Positions 20,023-28,725 of a stretch of 64,000 bases of DNA are shown piece after piece. The stretch is from Nonomuraea sp. SYSU D8015 (lineage in GTDB: Bacteria > Actinomycetota > Actinomycetes > Streptosporangiales > Streptosporangiaceae): assembly GCF_008065375.1 (NCBI RefSeq), contig NZ_VJYI01000004.1:310001-374000 (forward strand), read 5' to 3'. The notes under the pieces were generated by a model that worked only from the letters and a program-made list of their open reading frames with translations, did not search any database and was not told the DNA's origin. Position 1 is the first letter of the stretch. Each line of letters opens with the position of its first letter. Both the position numbers and the translations under genes were made by a program.

Positions 20023-21657
20023 TCAAAAAGGTGTCGCAAGGTCCGCGACGTCGTTCTCGAAGTCGCTCAACCAGAGTCCGAAGAGTACCAATCCGCGCAC
20101 CCAGAAGCGGTCATTCCAGCCGTTGAACCTGGTCAGCGCGTCGGGCCCGCCGGCGATCACCTCGTGCAGTTCCTCCGAGAGCAATCCGGGCACACGGTTC
20201 ACAACCGTCTCCAGCATGCTGTGCGCATAATTTCGGGCCGGCGCGGCGGTCGAGCGCAGCGGCACCCGCTGGAGCGGCTGCTTGACGACGTTCGTGGACG
20301 GCAGGGCGGCCACCCTGGGATTGGCGGCGTACAGCACCTCGCGGTAGAAGCGGCCCTTGTCCTTTCTGGCCACGCCGACCGACAGCGCGGCGTCGAAGAA
20401 CTCCGGGTGGATGAACGGCGCCGCGAACGACGCCTCGGGCCCCACCAGGTTGACCGCCGAGCGCGCGATGCCGCGCACGGTCCTCGTGTGCAGCACCGAC
20501 AGCGGCAGCTCGGCCCGGTGGCCGTGGAGCATGGAGGTGGCGGCGGCGAACTGCTCCCGCACGCTCTCCTCCATCCACTGCGCGGCGGCCTCGGACAGGA
20601 ACGGCTGCGAGGGCGCGCCCAGCGACAGGGAGCCAAGCACGGCCGCCGACCGCTCCGCCTGGGTCCTGGCCTCCAGCGCGGCCCCGCTGACCATGAAGTT
20701 CTTCAGCAGCGGCCCGCCGGCCAGCCCGTCGACGAGGATCCGGCCCGCGCCGTGCACCTCCTTGGCGAAGGGGGCGTACCAGGCGTGGTGCGGGGTCAGG
20801 TACTCGAGCCTGCGGGCCACCTCGGCGGCGTCCGCCGGGTAGCCGGCGGCGTCCTGGGTGATCACCCGGTGCGGGATGCCCAGCTCCTTGGTGATCGCCC
20901 TGGCGAAGGCGATGTCGGTGTCGGTGCCGTCGTCGGGGCTGGTCGTCCACGACTCGACGTCCGCGCCGCGGGCCTTGGCCACGCTCGCCAGCAGCCGCGA
21001 GTCGTAGCCGCCGCTGACCGGCACCAGCAGCTTGCGGCCGTCGTACTCCTCGTAGACCGTGTGCAGCAGCTCCACGATCTCCTGCGGGCTGACCCACGCC
21101 TCGTAGGGCTCGGTGCGCAGCCAGCGCGGCAGCCGCCGCTCGGTGGCCAGCCGCCCGTGCTGCCACACCAGCGCGCTCGCCCCGGTCAGCCGCTTGACCT
21201 CGGTGTACGGCGTCGCCTCGCCCAGCGGGAACGTCACCTGGATGATCGAGGCCCACGCCGACCAGTCGATCGTGATCGGGACCAGGCTGAGCAGCGGCTG
21301 GATCAGCGAGGAGAAGTAGACCGCGTCGCCCTGGCGCACGTAGTAGACGTCCACCAGCCCCAGCGCGCCCGTGTGGAGCGTGACTTTGCTCGAGTCGCCG
21401 ATGAGGCCCGGGGTCTCGTACGTCTCCGCGACCGTGATCCAGTCGTCGGCGGCTTTGGGCCTGCGCTCGCCCCAGGCGAACGCGTACGACTCCCCGGCCC
21501 GGTGGTAAGGGGGCAGGGGCGTGGAGCTGAACAGCGCGGCTTCGGCCGTCTGGAGCGCAGGCCGCACACGCGGGCCCGCGGCGGTCAGCTTGCCGAGTAT
21601 GGCTGTGTCGATCCGGCCGAGAGCGCCGCATACGTAGGGTCTCACGTTGAACTGCAC
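20023..21657 (-). CDS. Asparagine-synthetase-like ATP-pyrophosphatase without glutaminase cysteine
   Basis: A 544-residue protein. The AsnB synthetase half is clear: PP-loop PVSGGYDSRLLAS (Ser215 to Asp219), then TSPDDGTDTDIAFARAITKELGIPHR-type helices split by loops. The N-terminal half has the amidotransferase fold trace (VDVYYVRQGDAVYFSS) but begins MQFNV, without the catalytic Cys2, so glutamine hydrolysis is unlikely. Such proteins can amidate or ligate amino groups using ammonia or another amine donor. It is divergent from a glycosyltransferase gene 70 bases away, which suggests a shared surface-glycan or small-molecule pathway. True asparagine synthesis is less likely. Confidence 0.85.
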   Translation of the reverse strand: MQFNVRPYVCGALGRIDTAILGKLTAAGPRVRPALQTAEAALFSSTPLPPYHRAGESYAFAWGERRPKAADDWITVAETYETPGLIGDSSKVTLHTGALGLVDVYYVRQGDAVYFSSLIQPLLSLVPITIDWSAWASIIQVTFPLGEATPYTEVKRLTGASALVWQHGRLATERRLPRWLRTEPYEAWVSPQEIVELLHTVYEEYDGRKLLVPVSGGYDSRLLASVAKARGADVESWTTSPDDGTDTDIAFARAITKELGIPHRVITQDAAGYPADAAEVARRLEYLTPHHAWYAPFAKEVHGAGRILVDGLAGGPLLKNFMVSGAALEARTQAERSAAVLGSLSLGAPSQPFLSEAAAQWMEESVREQFAAATSMLHGHRAELPLSVLHTRTVRGIARSAVNLVGPEASFAAPFIHPEFFDAALSVGVARKDKGRFYREVLYAANPRVAALPSTNVVKQPLQRVPLRSTAAPARNYAHSMLETVVNRVPGLLSEELHEVIAGGPDALTRFNGWNDRFWVRGLVLFGLWLSDFENDVADLATPF

Positions 21658-21683
21658 CGGATCTCATCCCTTCGAGACGCTTC

Positions 21684-21704
21684 GGCAAAAGAGTATCCTT
21701 TGCC
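21684..21704. promoter_or_regulatory. Inverted repeat in the divergent 70-base promoter region
   Basis: GGCAAA (21684-21689) and TTTGCC (21699-21704) flank 9 bases. It lies midway between the divergent asparagine-synthetase-like and glycosyltransferase genes. One dimeric regulator could control both. Confidence 0.4.
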
Positions 21705-21727
21705 GGGCTGAGGGAGCGGAGGAGCAG

Positions 21728-23575
21728 TTGTCTACGGAGCTTGAGAGCACGCGAAGAGCCCTGCGGGATGCCATTGCGCAGGCAGAGCGCGCGGCCGAGC
21801 TGGCCAGGCTGCTGGACGCCGCCCAGGCTCGGCTGGCCGAGGCCGAGCGGAGCGTCGAGGAGGCCAAGGCCCTGGCCGGGCGGCTGAGCGAGACCGAGGA
21901 ACGACTCGCGGCCGAGCAGGCCGCCGCCGACAAGCTGCGCAAGGAGCTCGCCGAGCAGCGCTTCCAGGCCGAGGTGGCCAACTGGAAGCTGTCCTCCATC
22001 AAGGTCGCCCGCTGGAACCGCCTCGGTGACGCCATCAAGAGCGGCAAGAGCAACCCGGTGCGGCTTGCCAAGGGCCTGAGGGGCGCGGCCAAGCCGGTCA
22101 AACGGCCCACCGCGCCCAAGCGCAAGCCCGTGGCCCCGGTCAAGGCCGCCAAGGACGAGCGGCCGGGGGCCGCGTTCCAGGCCACGACCTCGACCAGGAC
22201 GCTCGGCGGCGCCTCGTTCAAGCTCAAGCCGTTCCGGGTGCCGACCGGCCCCAACACCCGGCCGCACCTGACGGCCGCCGTGATCGCCGACCCGCACGCC
22301 GAGGCGCTGCTGCGCTACGAGTGGCGGCAGACGACTGGTTTCACGCCGCGCGACTTCGCGCGGGTGCTCCCGCTCGAGGTGCCACACCTGCTCGTCGTCG
22401 AGTCGGTCACCCAGGGGGCCTGGGCCGAGGAGATCACCGGCGAGCCCGGCGAGGGCATCAGGGCGCTGCTGGCGTGGTGCGCCGAGCGCGGCATCCGCAC
22501 CGTGTTCTGGCACACGCAGGGCGACGTGGCCGATTACGCCGCCACGGCCCAGCTGTTCGAGCACCGGTTCACGACCGACCTGGCGGTGCCGTGGCCGCGG
22601 CTGCAGTTCGGGGTGCAGCCCAGGATCCACAACCCGCTGCCGCTCGCCGGCGGGCGCATCGACCGGGTGCTCACGCTCGACCAGCTCCTGCCCGGCCACC
22701 TGTCTTACCCCGACGTGCTGACCTCCTACCGCTGGCCGGCCGCGGCCGACTGCCCGCCGGGCACCCCGCAGTGGCGGCTGGCCGAGATCGCCGCCTGCGG
22801 CACCCCCATCGGCACGGAGCCGGACGAGCGGCGGGCGCACGTGGCGCTGCGGCGGGCGTACCAGATGGGCACGATGACCGAGCGGATCGACGAGATGCTG
22901 GAGACGATCGGCCTGCCCAGCGCCCGCGCCACGCTCAACACCTCCGTGCTGCTGCCGATCATGGACCCGTACCTCATGGAGCACGGGCTCGCCCAGGTCG
23001 CCAAGCAGTCGGGCGTGGCACAGGTGATCGTCATCGGCCCGCCCGAGGCCGAGCTGCGCGCCCGCGACGTGCTGCCCGACAAGGAGGTCGTCTACCGCCG
23101 CCCGCATCCCGCGATGACCGAGGGCGCGATGCTCAACGCCGGGCTCGACCTGTGCGAGGCGGACCTGGTGGCGGTCATGGACCCGCGTGACGTGTACGGC
23201 CCGCACTACCTGTCCGACCTGCGGCGGGCCTTCCTGTTCAGCACGGCCGACATCGTCGGCAAGGCCGCCTTCTACGCCCACCTGCGCAAGCCCCAGGCCA
23301 CGCTGCTCAAGCAGCCGGAGGCCGAGTACTCCTACCTCCCGGAGATCGCCGGCGCGACCCTCCTGGCCCGCAGGAACGCCCTGCGCGAGCTGGGCTTCGC
23401 CGATCTCACCGAGGGCTGGGACGAGGTCATGATGCGGCAGTGCCGCACGGACGGGATCAAGGTGTTCTCGGCGGACAGGTTCGGGTACGTGCGGGTGCGC
23501 GACGAGGACCGCTGGCTGCTGGGCGCCGCCCACCTGGTCGAATACGGCTCCGCCGAACCCCACGCGCTCATCTGA
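21728..23575 (+). CDS. Type-B glycosyltransferase-like protein with long N-terminal coiled coil
   Basis: A 615-residue protein. Residues 5-110 form an Ala/Glu/Arg coiled coil, 130-160 is a basic Lys/Pro linker, about 190-400 is an alpha/beta domain with the FWHTQGDVADY region, and 430-615 is a GT-A-like domain resembling those at 28722 and 33138. Where those have DDDDWYGP this one has MDPRDVYGP, so the metal site may be altered. TTG 21728 is chosen because GGAGGAG lies just upstream; the earlier in-frame ATG at 21647 overlaps the divergent gene. Product unknown. Confidence 0.8.
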   Translation: MSTELESTRRALRDAIAQAERAAELARLLDAAQARLAEAERSVEEAKALAGRLSETEERLAAEQAAADKLRKELAEQRFQAEVANWKLSSIKVARWNRLGDAIKSGKSNPVRLAKGLRGAAKPVKRPTAPKRKPVAPVKAAKDERPGAAFQATTSTRTLGGASFKLKPFRVPTGPNTRPHLTAAVIADPHAEALLRYEWRQTTGFTPRDFARVLPLEVPHLLVVESVTQGAWAEEITGEPGEGIRALLAWCAERGIRTVFWHTQGDVADYAATAQLFEHRFTTDLAVPWPRLQFGVQPRIHNPLPLAGGRIDRVLTLDQLLPGHLSYPDVLTSYRWPAAADCPPGTPQWRLAEIAACGTPIGTEPDERRAHVALRRAYQMGTMTERIDEMLETIGLPSARATLNTSVLLPIMDPYLMEHGLAQVAKQSGVAQVIVIGPPEAELRARDVLPDKEVVYRRPHPAMTEGAMLNAGLDLCEADLVAVMDPRDVYGPHYLSDLRRAFLFSTADIVGKAAFYAHLRKPQATLLKQPEAEYSYLPEIAGATLLARRNALRELGFADLTEGWDEVMMRQCRTDGIKVFSADRFGYVRVRDEDRWLLGAAHLVEYGSAEPHALI

Positions 23576-23607
23576 GCCCGGGAGTTCCCTGGCATAGGGT
23601 CGTCGGT

Positions 23608-24231
23608 GTGACGCTCCATGAGCTGGCCGAGGCGCTGGGGGAGCCGCCGGCGCCCGAGGGGACGTGGGAGCGGGAGGCGGTGTACGTCTCCGCGGCGCCC
23701 CTGCGGCAGCGGGTGCCCGCGGCCGGTCTCGCCGAGCGGGTGCGGGCCGTGCCGGGGGTCGCCGACGTCGAGGTCCAGGAGAACGGGTTCTTGCGGATCG
23801 GCGTGCGGGTCCCCGGGGAGTTCCTGGAGTCCTTCGAGCCCGTGGCGATACCGGAGCCGAGATGGCCGGATTTTCCCCGTACATGGGAGAACCCTGGGTT
23901 CGTCGTTAGATATGGGCATGCGCGGGCCCGTGCCGTCCAGCGGTGGGCTCGGGAGCTGGGCGTGCCGGAGGCCGGATTCCGGCCCGAGCTGCTCGACGGC
24001 CCCTATGACCGGCGGGTGCTGCGGGTGCTGGCCGAGCTGCCCGGACGGGTGACCAGCAGGCACCCGGGGTGGGAGACGTACCTGCTGCGGCTCGCGCTCG
24101 CCTATCACGACGCCCACGAGCGCGCGCCCGCCGTGCCCCGCGGTGACGAGCCGGTACGGCCCGTGCACACCGCGCGGGTGCGGCTGGCGGAGGCGGTCGG
24201 CGGAGTGTTGATCGGACCCGAACGGCTGTGA
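23608..24231 (+). CDS. nrtL: ArgS-related anticodon-binding-domain protein NrtL
   Basis: A 207-residue protein matching only the C-terminal part of arginyl-tRNA synthetase. It has a DALR anticodon-binding helix bundle (VVRYGHARARAVQRWAREL, then YLLRLALAYHDAHE and the final RVRLAEAVGGVLIG) without the catalytic HIGH/KMSKS core. Actinobacteria carry this gene just before lysA. GTG 23608 has no ribosome site, and a TAGGGT -10 ends 7 bases upstream, so the mRNA may be leaderless. Its role is not established; a link to aspartate-family amino-acid control is inference from position. Confidence 0.85.
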   Translation: MTLHELAEALGEPPAPEGTWEREAVYVSAAPLRQRVPAAGLAERVRAVPGVADVEVQENGFLRIGVRVPGEFLESFEPVAIPEPRWPDFPRTWENPGFVVRYGHARARAVQRWARELGVPEAGFRPELLDGPYDRRVLRVLAELPGRVTSRHPGWETYLLRLALAYHDAHERAPAVPRGDEPVRPVHTARVRLAEAVGGVLIGPERL

Positions 24232-24356
24232 TGAATTGCAAAATATCCGGCTAAACGGCCAAAAACCGTAAAAATATCCCTTTCTTGCCCTTGATCGTGT
24301 CTCGATACGTGGGCAGTGGGTCATGGCGGACCTGCGGTTCCGATAGCCTCGATCGG

Positions 24357-25739
24357 GTGAGTCGATTCGTCCATCCCGCCGGGGACCGGCACGCCGAGAT
24401 GCTGCCCCACGAGCGCCCACCGCAGGCGCCCGCCGACCTCAACCGGATCAACCCCGCGATCTGGCCCCGAACGTCGACCCGGACCGATGGCGCGCTCACG
24501 GTCGGCGGTGTGGACGTTCGCGATCTGGCCCGCGACCACGGCACGCCGCTCTACGTCCTCGACGAGGACGACGTGCGCTCGCGCATGCGCGACTACGCCA
24601 CCGCGTTCGCCGGCTCCGACGTGCATTACGCAGGCAAGGCGTTCCTGTGCAAGGAGATCGTCCGCTGGCTGAAGGACGAGGGCCTCGGGCTCGACGTGGC
24701 CAGCGGCGGCGAGCTGGCGGTCGCGCTCAGCGTCGGCTTCCCGCCCGAGCGCATCACGATGCACGGCAACAACAAGTCCGCCGCCGAGCTGTCCCGGGCC
24801 GTGGAGGCCGGGGTCGGGCACATCGTGGTCGACTCCTTCGAAGAGATCGCCAGGCTCGGCTACCTCGCCGAGCAGCAGGGCAAGCGGCCCAAGGTGATGA
24901 TCCGGGTGACCACCGGGGTCGAGGCGCACACGCACGAGTTCATCGCCACGGCGCACGACGACCAGAAGTTCGGCCTGTCGCTCGGCGCCGGGGCGGCCGC
25001 CGAGGCCGTGCGCCGCATCCTCGCCCTCCCGCAGCTCGAGCTCGTCGGCCTGCACTCGCACATCGGGTCGCAGATCGTCGACACGGCCGGGTTCGAGGTG
25101 GCCGCGCGCCGCCTCACCTCGCTGCTCGTGCAGATCAAGGACGAGCACGGCGTGGTTTTGCCGGAGCTCGACCTCGGCGGCGGCTACGGCATCGCCTACG
25201 TCGAGGACGACGAGGCGCCCGACATCAAGGAGCTGGCCGACGGGCTGCGCGAGATCGTCACCAAGGTGTGTGTGGACGCCGGCCTGCCCGTGCCGCGGCT
25301 CACCGTCGAGCCGGGCCGGACCATCGTCGGGCCGGGCGGCATCACCCTTTACGAGGTCGGCACGGTCAAGGACGTCGAGGGGCTGCGGACCTACGTCAGC
25401 GTCGACGGCGGCATGAGCGACAACGTCCGCACGGCGCTCTACGGCGCCGAATACACCGCCGTGCTGGCCAGCCGCGAGAGCACCGCCGAGCCCATGCTCA
25501 GCCGCCTGGTCGGCAAGCACTGCGAGAGCGGCGACATCATCGTGCGCGACTGCTACCTCCCGGCCGACCTGGCGCCGGGCGACCTGATCGCCGTGGCCGC
25601 GACCGGCGCCTACTGCCGCTCGCTGGCCAGCAACTACAACTACCTCCCCAAGCCCGCCGTGGTGGCCGTCTCGGGCGGGGCCGCGCGGGTGATCGTGCGG
25701 GGCGAGACCGAGGACGACCTGTTGAGGGGGCAGCTGTGA
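24357..25739 (+). CDS. lysA: Diaminopimelate decarboxylase
   Basis: Converts meso-diaminopimelate to L-lysine with pyridoxal phosphate. The 460-residue protein has the PLP lysine in YAGKAFLCKEI (Lys94), the glycine-rich phosphate loop LDLGGGYG, EPGRTIVG and the active-site Cys389 in GKHCESGD. GTG 24357 matches family starts. TAGCCT at 24344-24349 would place transcription at the start codon, so a leaderless mRNA is possible. The preceding 100 bases are unusually AT-rich. It is coupled to hom by a GTGA overlap. Confidence 0.97.
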   Translation: MSRFVHPAGDRHAEMLPHERPPQAPADLNRINPAIWPRTSTRTDGALTVGGVDVRDLARDHGTPLYVLDEDDVRSRMRDYATAFAGSDVHYAGKAFLCKEIVRWLKDEGLGLDVASGGELAVALSVGFPPERITMHGNNKSAAELSRAVEAGVGHIVVDSFEEIARLGYLAEQQGKRPKVMIRVTTGVEAHTHEFIATAHDDQKFGLSLGAGAAAEAVRRILALPQLELVGLHSHIGSQIVDTAGFEVAARRLTSLLVQIKDEHGVVLPELDLGGGYGIAYVEDDEAPDIKELADGLREIVTKVCVDAGLPVPRLTVEPGRTIVGPGGITLYEVGTVKDVEGLRTYVSVDGGMSDNVRTALYGAEYTAVLASRESTAEPMLSRLVGKHCESGDIIVRDCYLPADLAPGDLIAVAATGAYCRSLASNYNYLPKPAVVAVSGGAARVIVRGETEDDLLRGQL

Positions 25740-27025
25740 AACCGCTGAAAGTGGCGCTGCTGGGCTGCGGCGTCGTCGGCACGCAGGTCATCAGGCTCAT
25801 GCACGAGCAGGCCGCCGACCTGACCGCGCGCATCGGGGCCCCGCTGGAGCTGGCCGGGGTCGCCGTACGCCGGCTCGGCCGCAAGCGCGACATCGACGTG
25901 GACCCGGAGCTGTTCACCACCGACGCCGAGTCGCTGGTCGCCCGCGACGACGTCGACATCGTCGTCGAGGTCATCGGCGGCATCGAGCCCGCCCGCACAC
26001 TGATCGTCTCCGCCCTGTCCAGGGGCAAGGCCGTGGTCACCGCCAACAAGGCGCTGCTGGCCGAGGACGGCGCCGCTCTCTACGAGGCCGCCAGGGCCGG
26101 CAACGGCGACCTCTACTTCGAGGCCAGCGTCGCCGGCGCCATCCCGCTGCTGCGGCCGCTGCGCGAGTCGCTGGCCGGCGACCACGTCAAACGGGTGCTG
26201 GGCATCGTCAACGGCACCACCAACTACATCCTCGACAAGATGGACACCACGGGCGCGTCCTTCACCGACGCCCTGGAGGAGGCCCAGACCCTCGGTTACG
26301 CCGAGGCCGACCCGACGGCCGACGTCGAGGGCTTCGACGCCGCCGCCAAGGCCGCCATCCTCGCCGGTCTCGCCTTCCACAGCCGCGTCACCGCCGCCGA
26401 CGTGCACCGGGAGGGCATCACCGAGATCACCGCCACCGACGTGGCCTCCGCCAAGGCCATGGGCTACGTCATCAAGCTGCTGGCCATCTGCGCCCGCTCC
26501 GAGGACGGCCGCTCGGTCGGGGTGCGGGTGCACCCGGCCATGATCCCGCGGAGCCATCCGCTGGCGGGGGTGCGGGAGGCGTACAACGCGGTCTTCGTGG
26601 AGGCGGAGTCGGCGGGCCAGCTGATGTTCTACGGCAAGGGAGCCGGCGGGGCGCCCACGGCCTCGGCCGTGCTCGGCGACCTGGTGGCCGTCGCCCGCAA
26701 CCGCCTGGCCGGCACGCGCGGCCCCGACGAGTCGACCTACGCCGACCTGGCCGTGCACCCCATGGGCGAGACCGTCACGCGCTGCCACGTGGCGCTCGAC
26801 GTGGCCGACAAGCCGGGCGTGCTGGCCCGCGTGGCGGAGCTGTTCGCCAAGCACGACGTGTCGATCCAGACCGTGCGCCAGGAGGGACACGGCGACGACG
26901 CCCAGCTCGTCATCGTCACCCACCGCGCCACCGACGCCGCGCTGTCGGCGACGATGGAGGGGCTGCGGGAGCTCGACATCGTCCGCGCGGTCGCCGGCGT
27001 GATGCGCGTCGAGGGCGACGACTAG
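25736..27025 (+). CDS. hom: Homoserine dehydrogenase
   Basis: Reduces aspartate semialdehyde to homoserine. The 429-residue enzyme has the NAD(P) motif LLGCGVVGTQ (residues 8-17), the catalytic region GIVNGTTNYIL with Lys in the following helices, and a C-terminal ACT domain (about 345-425, VADKPGVLARVAELFAKHD) that usually gives threonine feedback control. GTG 25736 overlaps the lysA stop. Its stop shares the palindrome CTAG with the stop of the convergent glycosyltransferase, so thrC does not follow as it does in most actinobacteria. Confidence 0.97.
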   Translation: MKPLKVALLGCGVVGTQVIRLMHEQAADLTARIGAPLELAGVAVRRLGRKRDIDVDPELFTTDAESLVARDDVDIVVEVIGGIEPARTLIVSALSRGKAVVTANKALLAEDGAALYEAARAGNGDLYFEASVAGAIPLLRPLRESLAGDHVKRVLGIVNGTTNYILDKMDTTGASFTDALEEAQTLGYAEADPTADVEGFDAAAKAAILAGLAFHSRVTAADVHREGITEITATDVASAKAMGYVIKLLAICARSEDGRSVGVRVHPAMIPRSHPLAGVREAYNAVFVEAESAGQLMFYGKGAGGAPTASAVLGDLVAVARNRLAGTRGPDESTYADLAVHPMGETVTRCHVALDVADKPGVLARVAELFAKHDVSIQTVRQEGHGDDAQLVIVTHRATDAALSATMEGLRELDIVRAVAGVMRVEGDD

Positions 27026-28725
27026 CCCGACGTGTGCCGGCCGTCGGGGAAGGCGAGGTTGCGGACCCGGCGGACGGCGCGTTTCAGCACCGTCCGGTTC
27101 TGCTCGCGGGCCAGGCGCACCGCCTCGCGGCGCCAGGCCTCCGCCTTCTCGCGCCAGCGGGCCGCGTCCCTGCCGTTCTTCCCCGCCTCCCGCTTCAGCT
27201 GGGAGATCTCGGCACGCAGGGCGGCTGTGCGCTTGCGGTAGAGGGCGATCTCCTTCTCGTGCTTGGCCACGAGCCTGGCGAGCTCCGACGCCGGCCGTTT
27301 GCGTGGCGGGTAGACGGCCGGGCGGCGTTTGAAGCCGAAGCTCTCGCCGTCCACCCATCCCAGGCCGAACAGCGTGTCGATGAGGTCGTCCCGGTCGTCC
27401 TCGGGGGTGGCGACCAGGGCGGCCCTGGCCAGGGCGGCCGTGCGGTCCAGGCGGGCCGTCGTCACGCCCTCCCCGGTCTCCTCCAGGGCGACGCAGAGCG
27501 TGCCGGCGTCGTGCTCCTCCATGTGGGCCAGCAGGTTCTCCAGCGTGTCCTTCGACGGAACCCAGCCGGGGGGCACCTGGAGGCGGAACGGCGCCGGAGA
27601 GCCGGGGACCGCCTCGTCCACCGCCAGCCGGACCCGCGCGTCGTGCTCGAACGTGGCATGGATGAGCCGCAGGTCGAGATCAGGGTCGGCGAGCGGGGAG
27701 CGGCGGCCGGACGGCAGCGCGTCCCACGGGCCGGGGACGGTGACCCGGACGTCCGGTATGGAACTCGCCAGCAGGCCGTCCACCGTCGCCCGGACGTCCT
27801 CGTACGAGCCCGGCGCCACCACCGCGTCCACGTACGGCACCAGCCACTGACGGCCCGGGTCCGTGCGCAGGTAGCGGCGGTAGGGGACGCGGTCGGCGAC
27901 GTACGGGTCGTTGTAGCGCTTCAGCGCCGCGAAGTCGCGCATCGCCGTGGGCAGGCCGATGTGCCACGCGCGGGATTCGGGGTCGGGGACGAACACCACG
28001 CCCGCCTGAGTGAGCCGGTAGCCCAGCTCCGTGTCCTCGGCCAGCACCAGCGAGGTGTCCATGCCGCCGATCGAGCGCAGCAGCGCGGCCGGGTACGACA
28101 CCGTGGCCCCCACGTGGATGCGGGTCGCCAGCGAGCTGGGCGCGCCGCGCAGGCCGTCGTGGTCGAGGATGATCTTCTCGGCCCAGTCGTGCCGATGCGG
28201 GGACAGCGGGAAGAGCATGTGCTCCGTGCCGGAGGCCACGGCCTCGCGTACATGCTCGGGCGAGGGCAGCGCGTCGGCCGGGGTGAAGTCGATCCAGCCC
28301 AGCGCCACCACGTACGGGGCCAGGTGGTGCCAGCGCAGCTGGGCCTCGACGTGGCGCCGGTGCGGCACCATGTCGGCGTCCAGGACGAAGACGACCTCGC
28401 CGGTCGCGGCGTCCAGGCCCGCCTGCACCGCCCACGCCCGACCCCAGCCGCCCGGCGGACTGGAGATCAGCTTGGTCCTGGCCGGTGCGAGTTCAGGCAG
28501 GTGGAGCGGGGTGCTGCTGCCGTCGTCCACCACGATCACGTCGAGGAGGTGCTCCGGGTAGCTCTGGGCCGAGAGGGCGGCCAGGGTCAGGTCGAGCGTC
28601 TCCTGGCGGTCGTGGGCCGGGATGACGACCGTGACGGTCAGCGTGGGCTCCCACGCGCCCAAGGCGGGTGGGGTGAGCACGCCGAAGTCGTTGTGAGGGA
28701 TCCGGGGGATCATGGGCGGGTTCAT
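27022..28725 (-). CDS. Type-A family 2 glycosyltransferase with C-terminal coiled coil
   Basis: A 567-residue protein. GT-A domain at about residues 28-260: VVIPAHDR, VVDDGS, DxD motif DAD (Asp116/Asp118) and AEDTELGYR (Glu230/Asp231). A second domain at 275-480 (VPYVDAVVAPGSYEDVRATV, RRSPLADPDLDLRLIH, LQVPPGWVPS) is shared only with the other type-A proteins here. The tail (490-567) is a basic coiled coil. Start ATG 28725 overlaps the upstream stop (ATGA); a longer open frame upstream has no similarity. It is the last gene of a four-gene operon. Sugar and acceptor unknown. Confidence 0.9.
   Translation of the reverse strand: MNPPMIPRIPHNDFGVLTPPALGAWEPTLTVTVVIPAHDRQETLDLTLAALSAQSYPEHLLDVIVVDDGSSTPLHLPELAPARTKLISSPPGGWGRAWAVQAGLDAATGEVVFVLDADMVPHRRHVEAQLRWHHLAPYVVALGWIDFTPADALPSPEHVREAVASGTEHMLFPLSPHRHDWAEKIILDHDGLRGAPSSLATRIHVGATVSYPAALLRSIGGMDTSLVLAEDTELGYRLTQAGVVFVPDPESRAWHIGLPTAMRDFAALKRYNDPYVADRVPYRRYLRTDPGRQWLVPYVDAVVAPGSYEDVRATVDGLLASSIPDVRVTVPGPWDALPSGRRSPLADPDLDLRLIHATFEHDARVRLAVDEAVPGSPAPFRLQVPPGWVPSKDTLENLLAHMEEHDAGTLCVALEETGEGVTTARLDRTAALARAALVATPEDDRDDLIDTLFGLGWVDGESFGFKRRPAVYPPRKRPASELARLVAKHEKEIALYRKRTAALRAEISQLKREAGKNGRDAARWREKAEAWRREAVRLAREQNRTVLKRAVRRVRNLAFPDGRHTSG

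Noticed and set aside
20111..23884. A 1257-codon open frame on the minus strand across the asparagine-synthetase-like and type-B genes
   Set aside because: The translation is Arg/Gly/Pro-rich without domains and overlaps two genes with clear motifs. Stop codons are rare at this GC.
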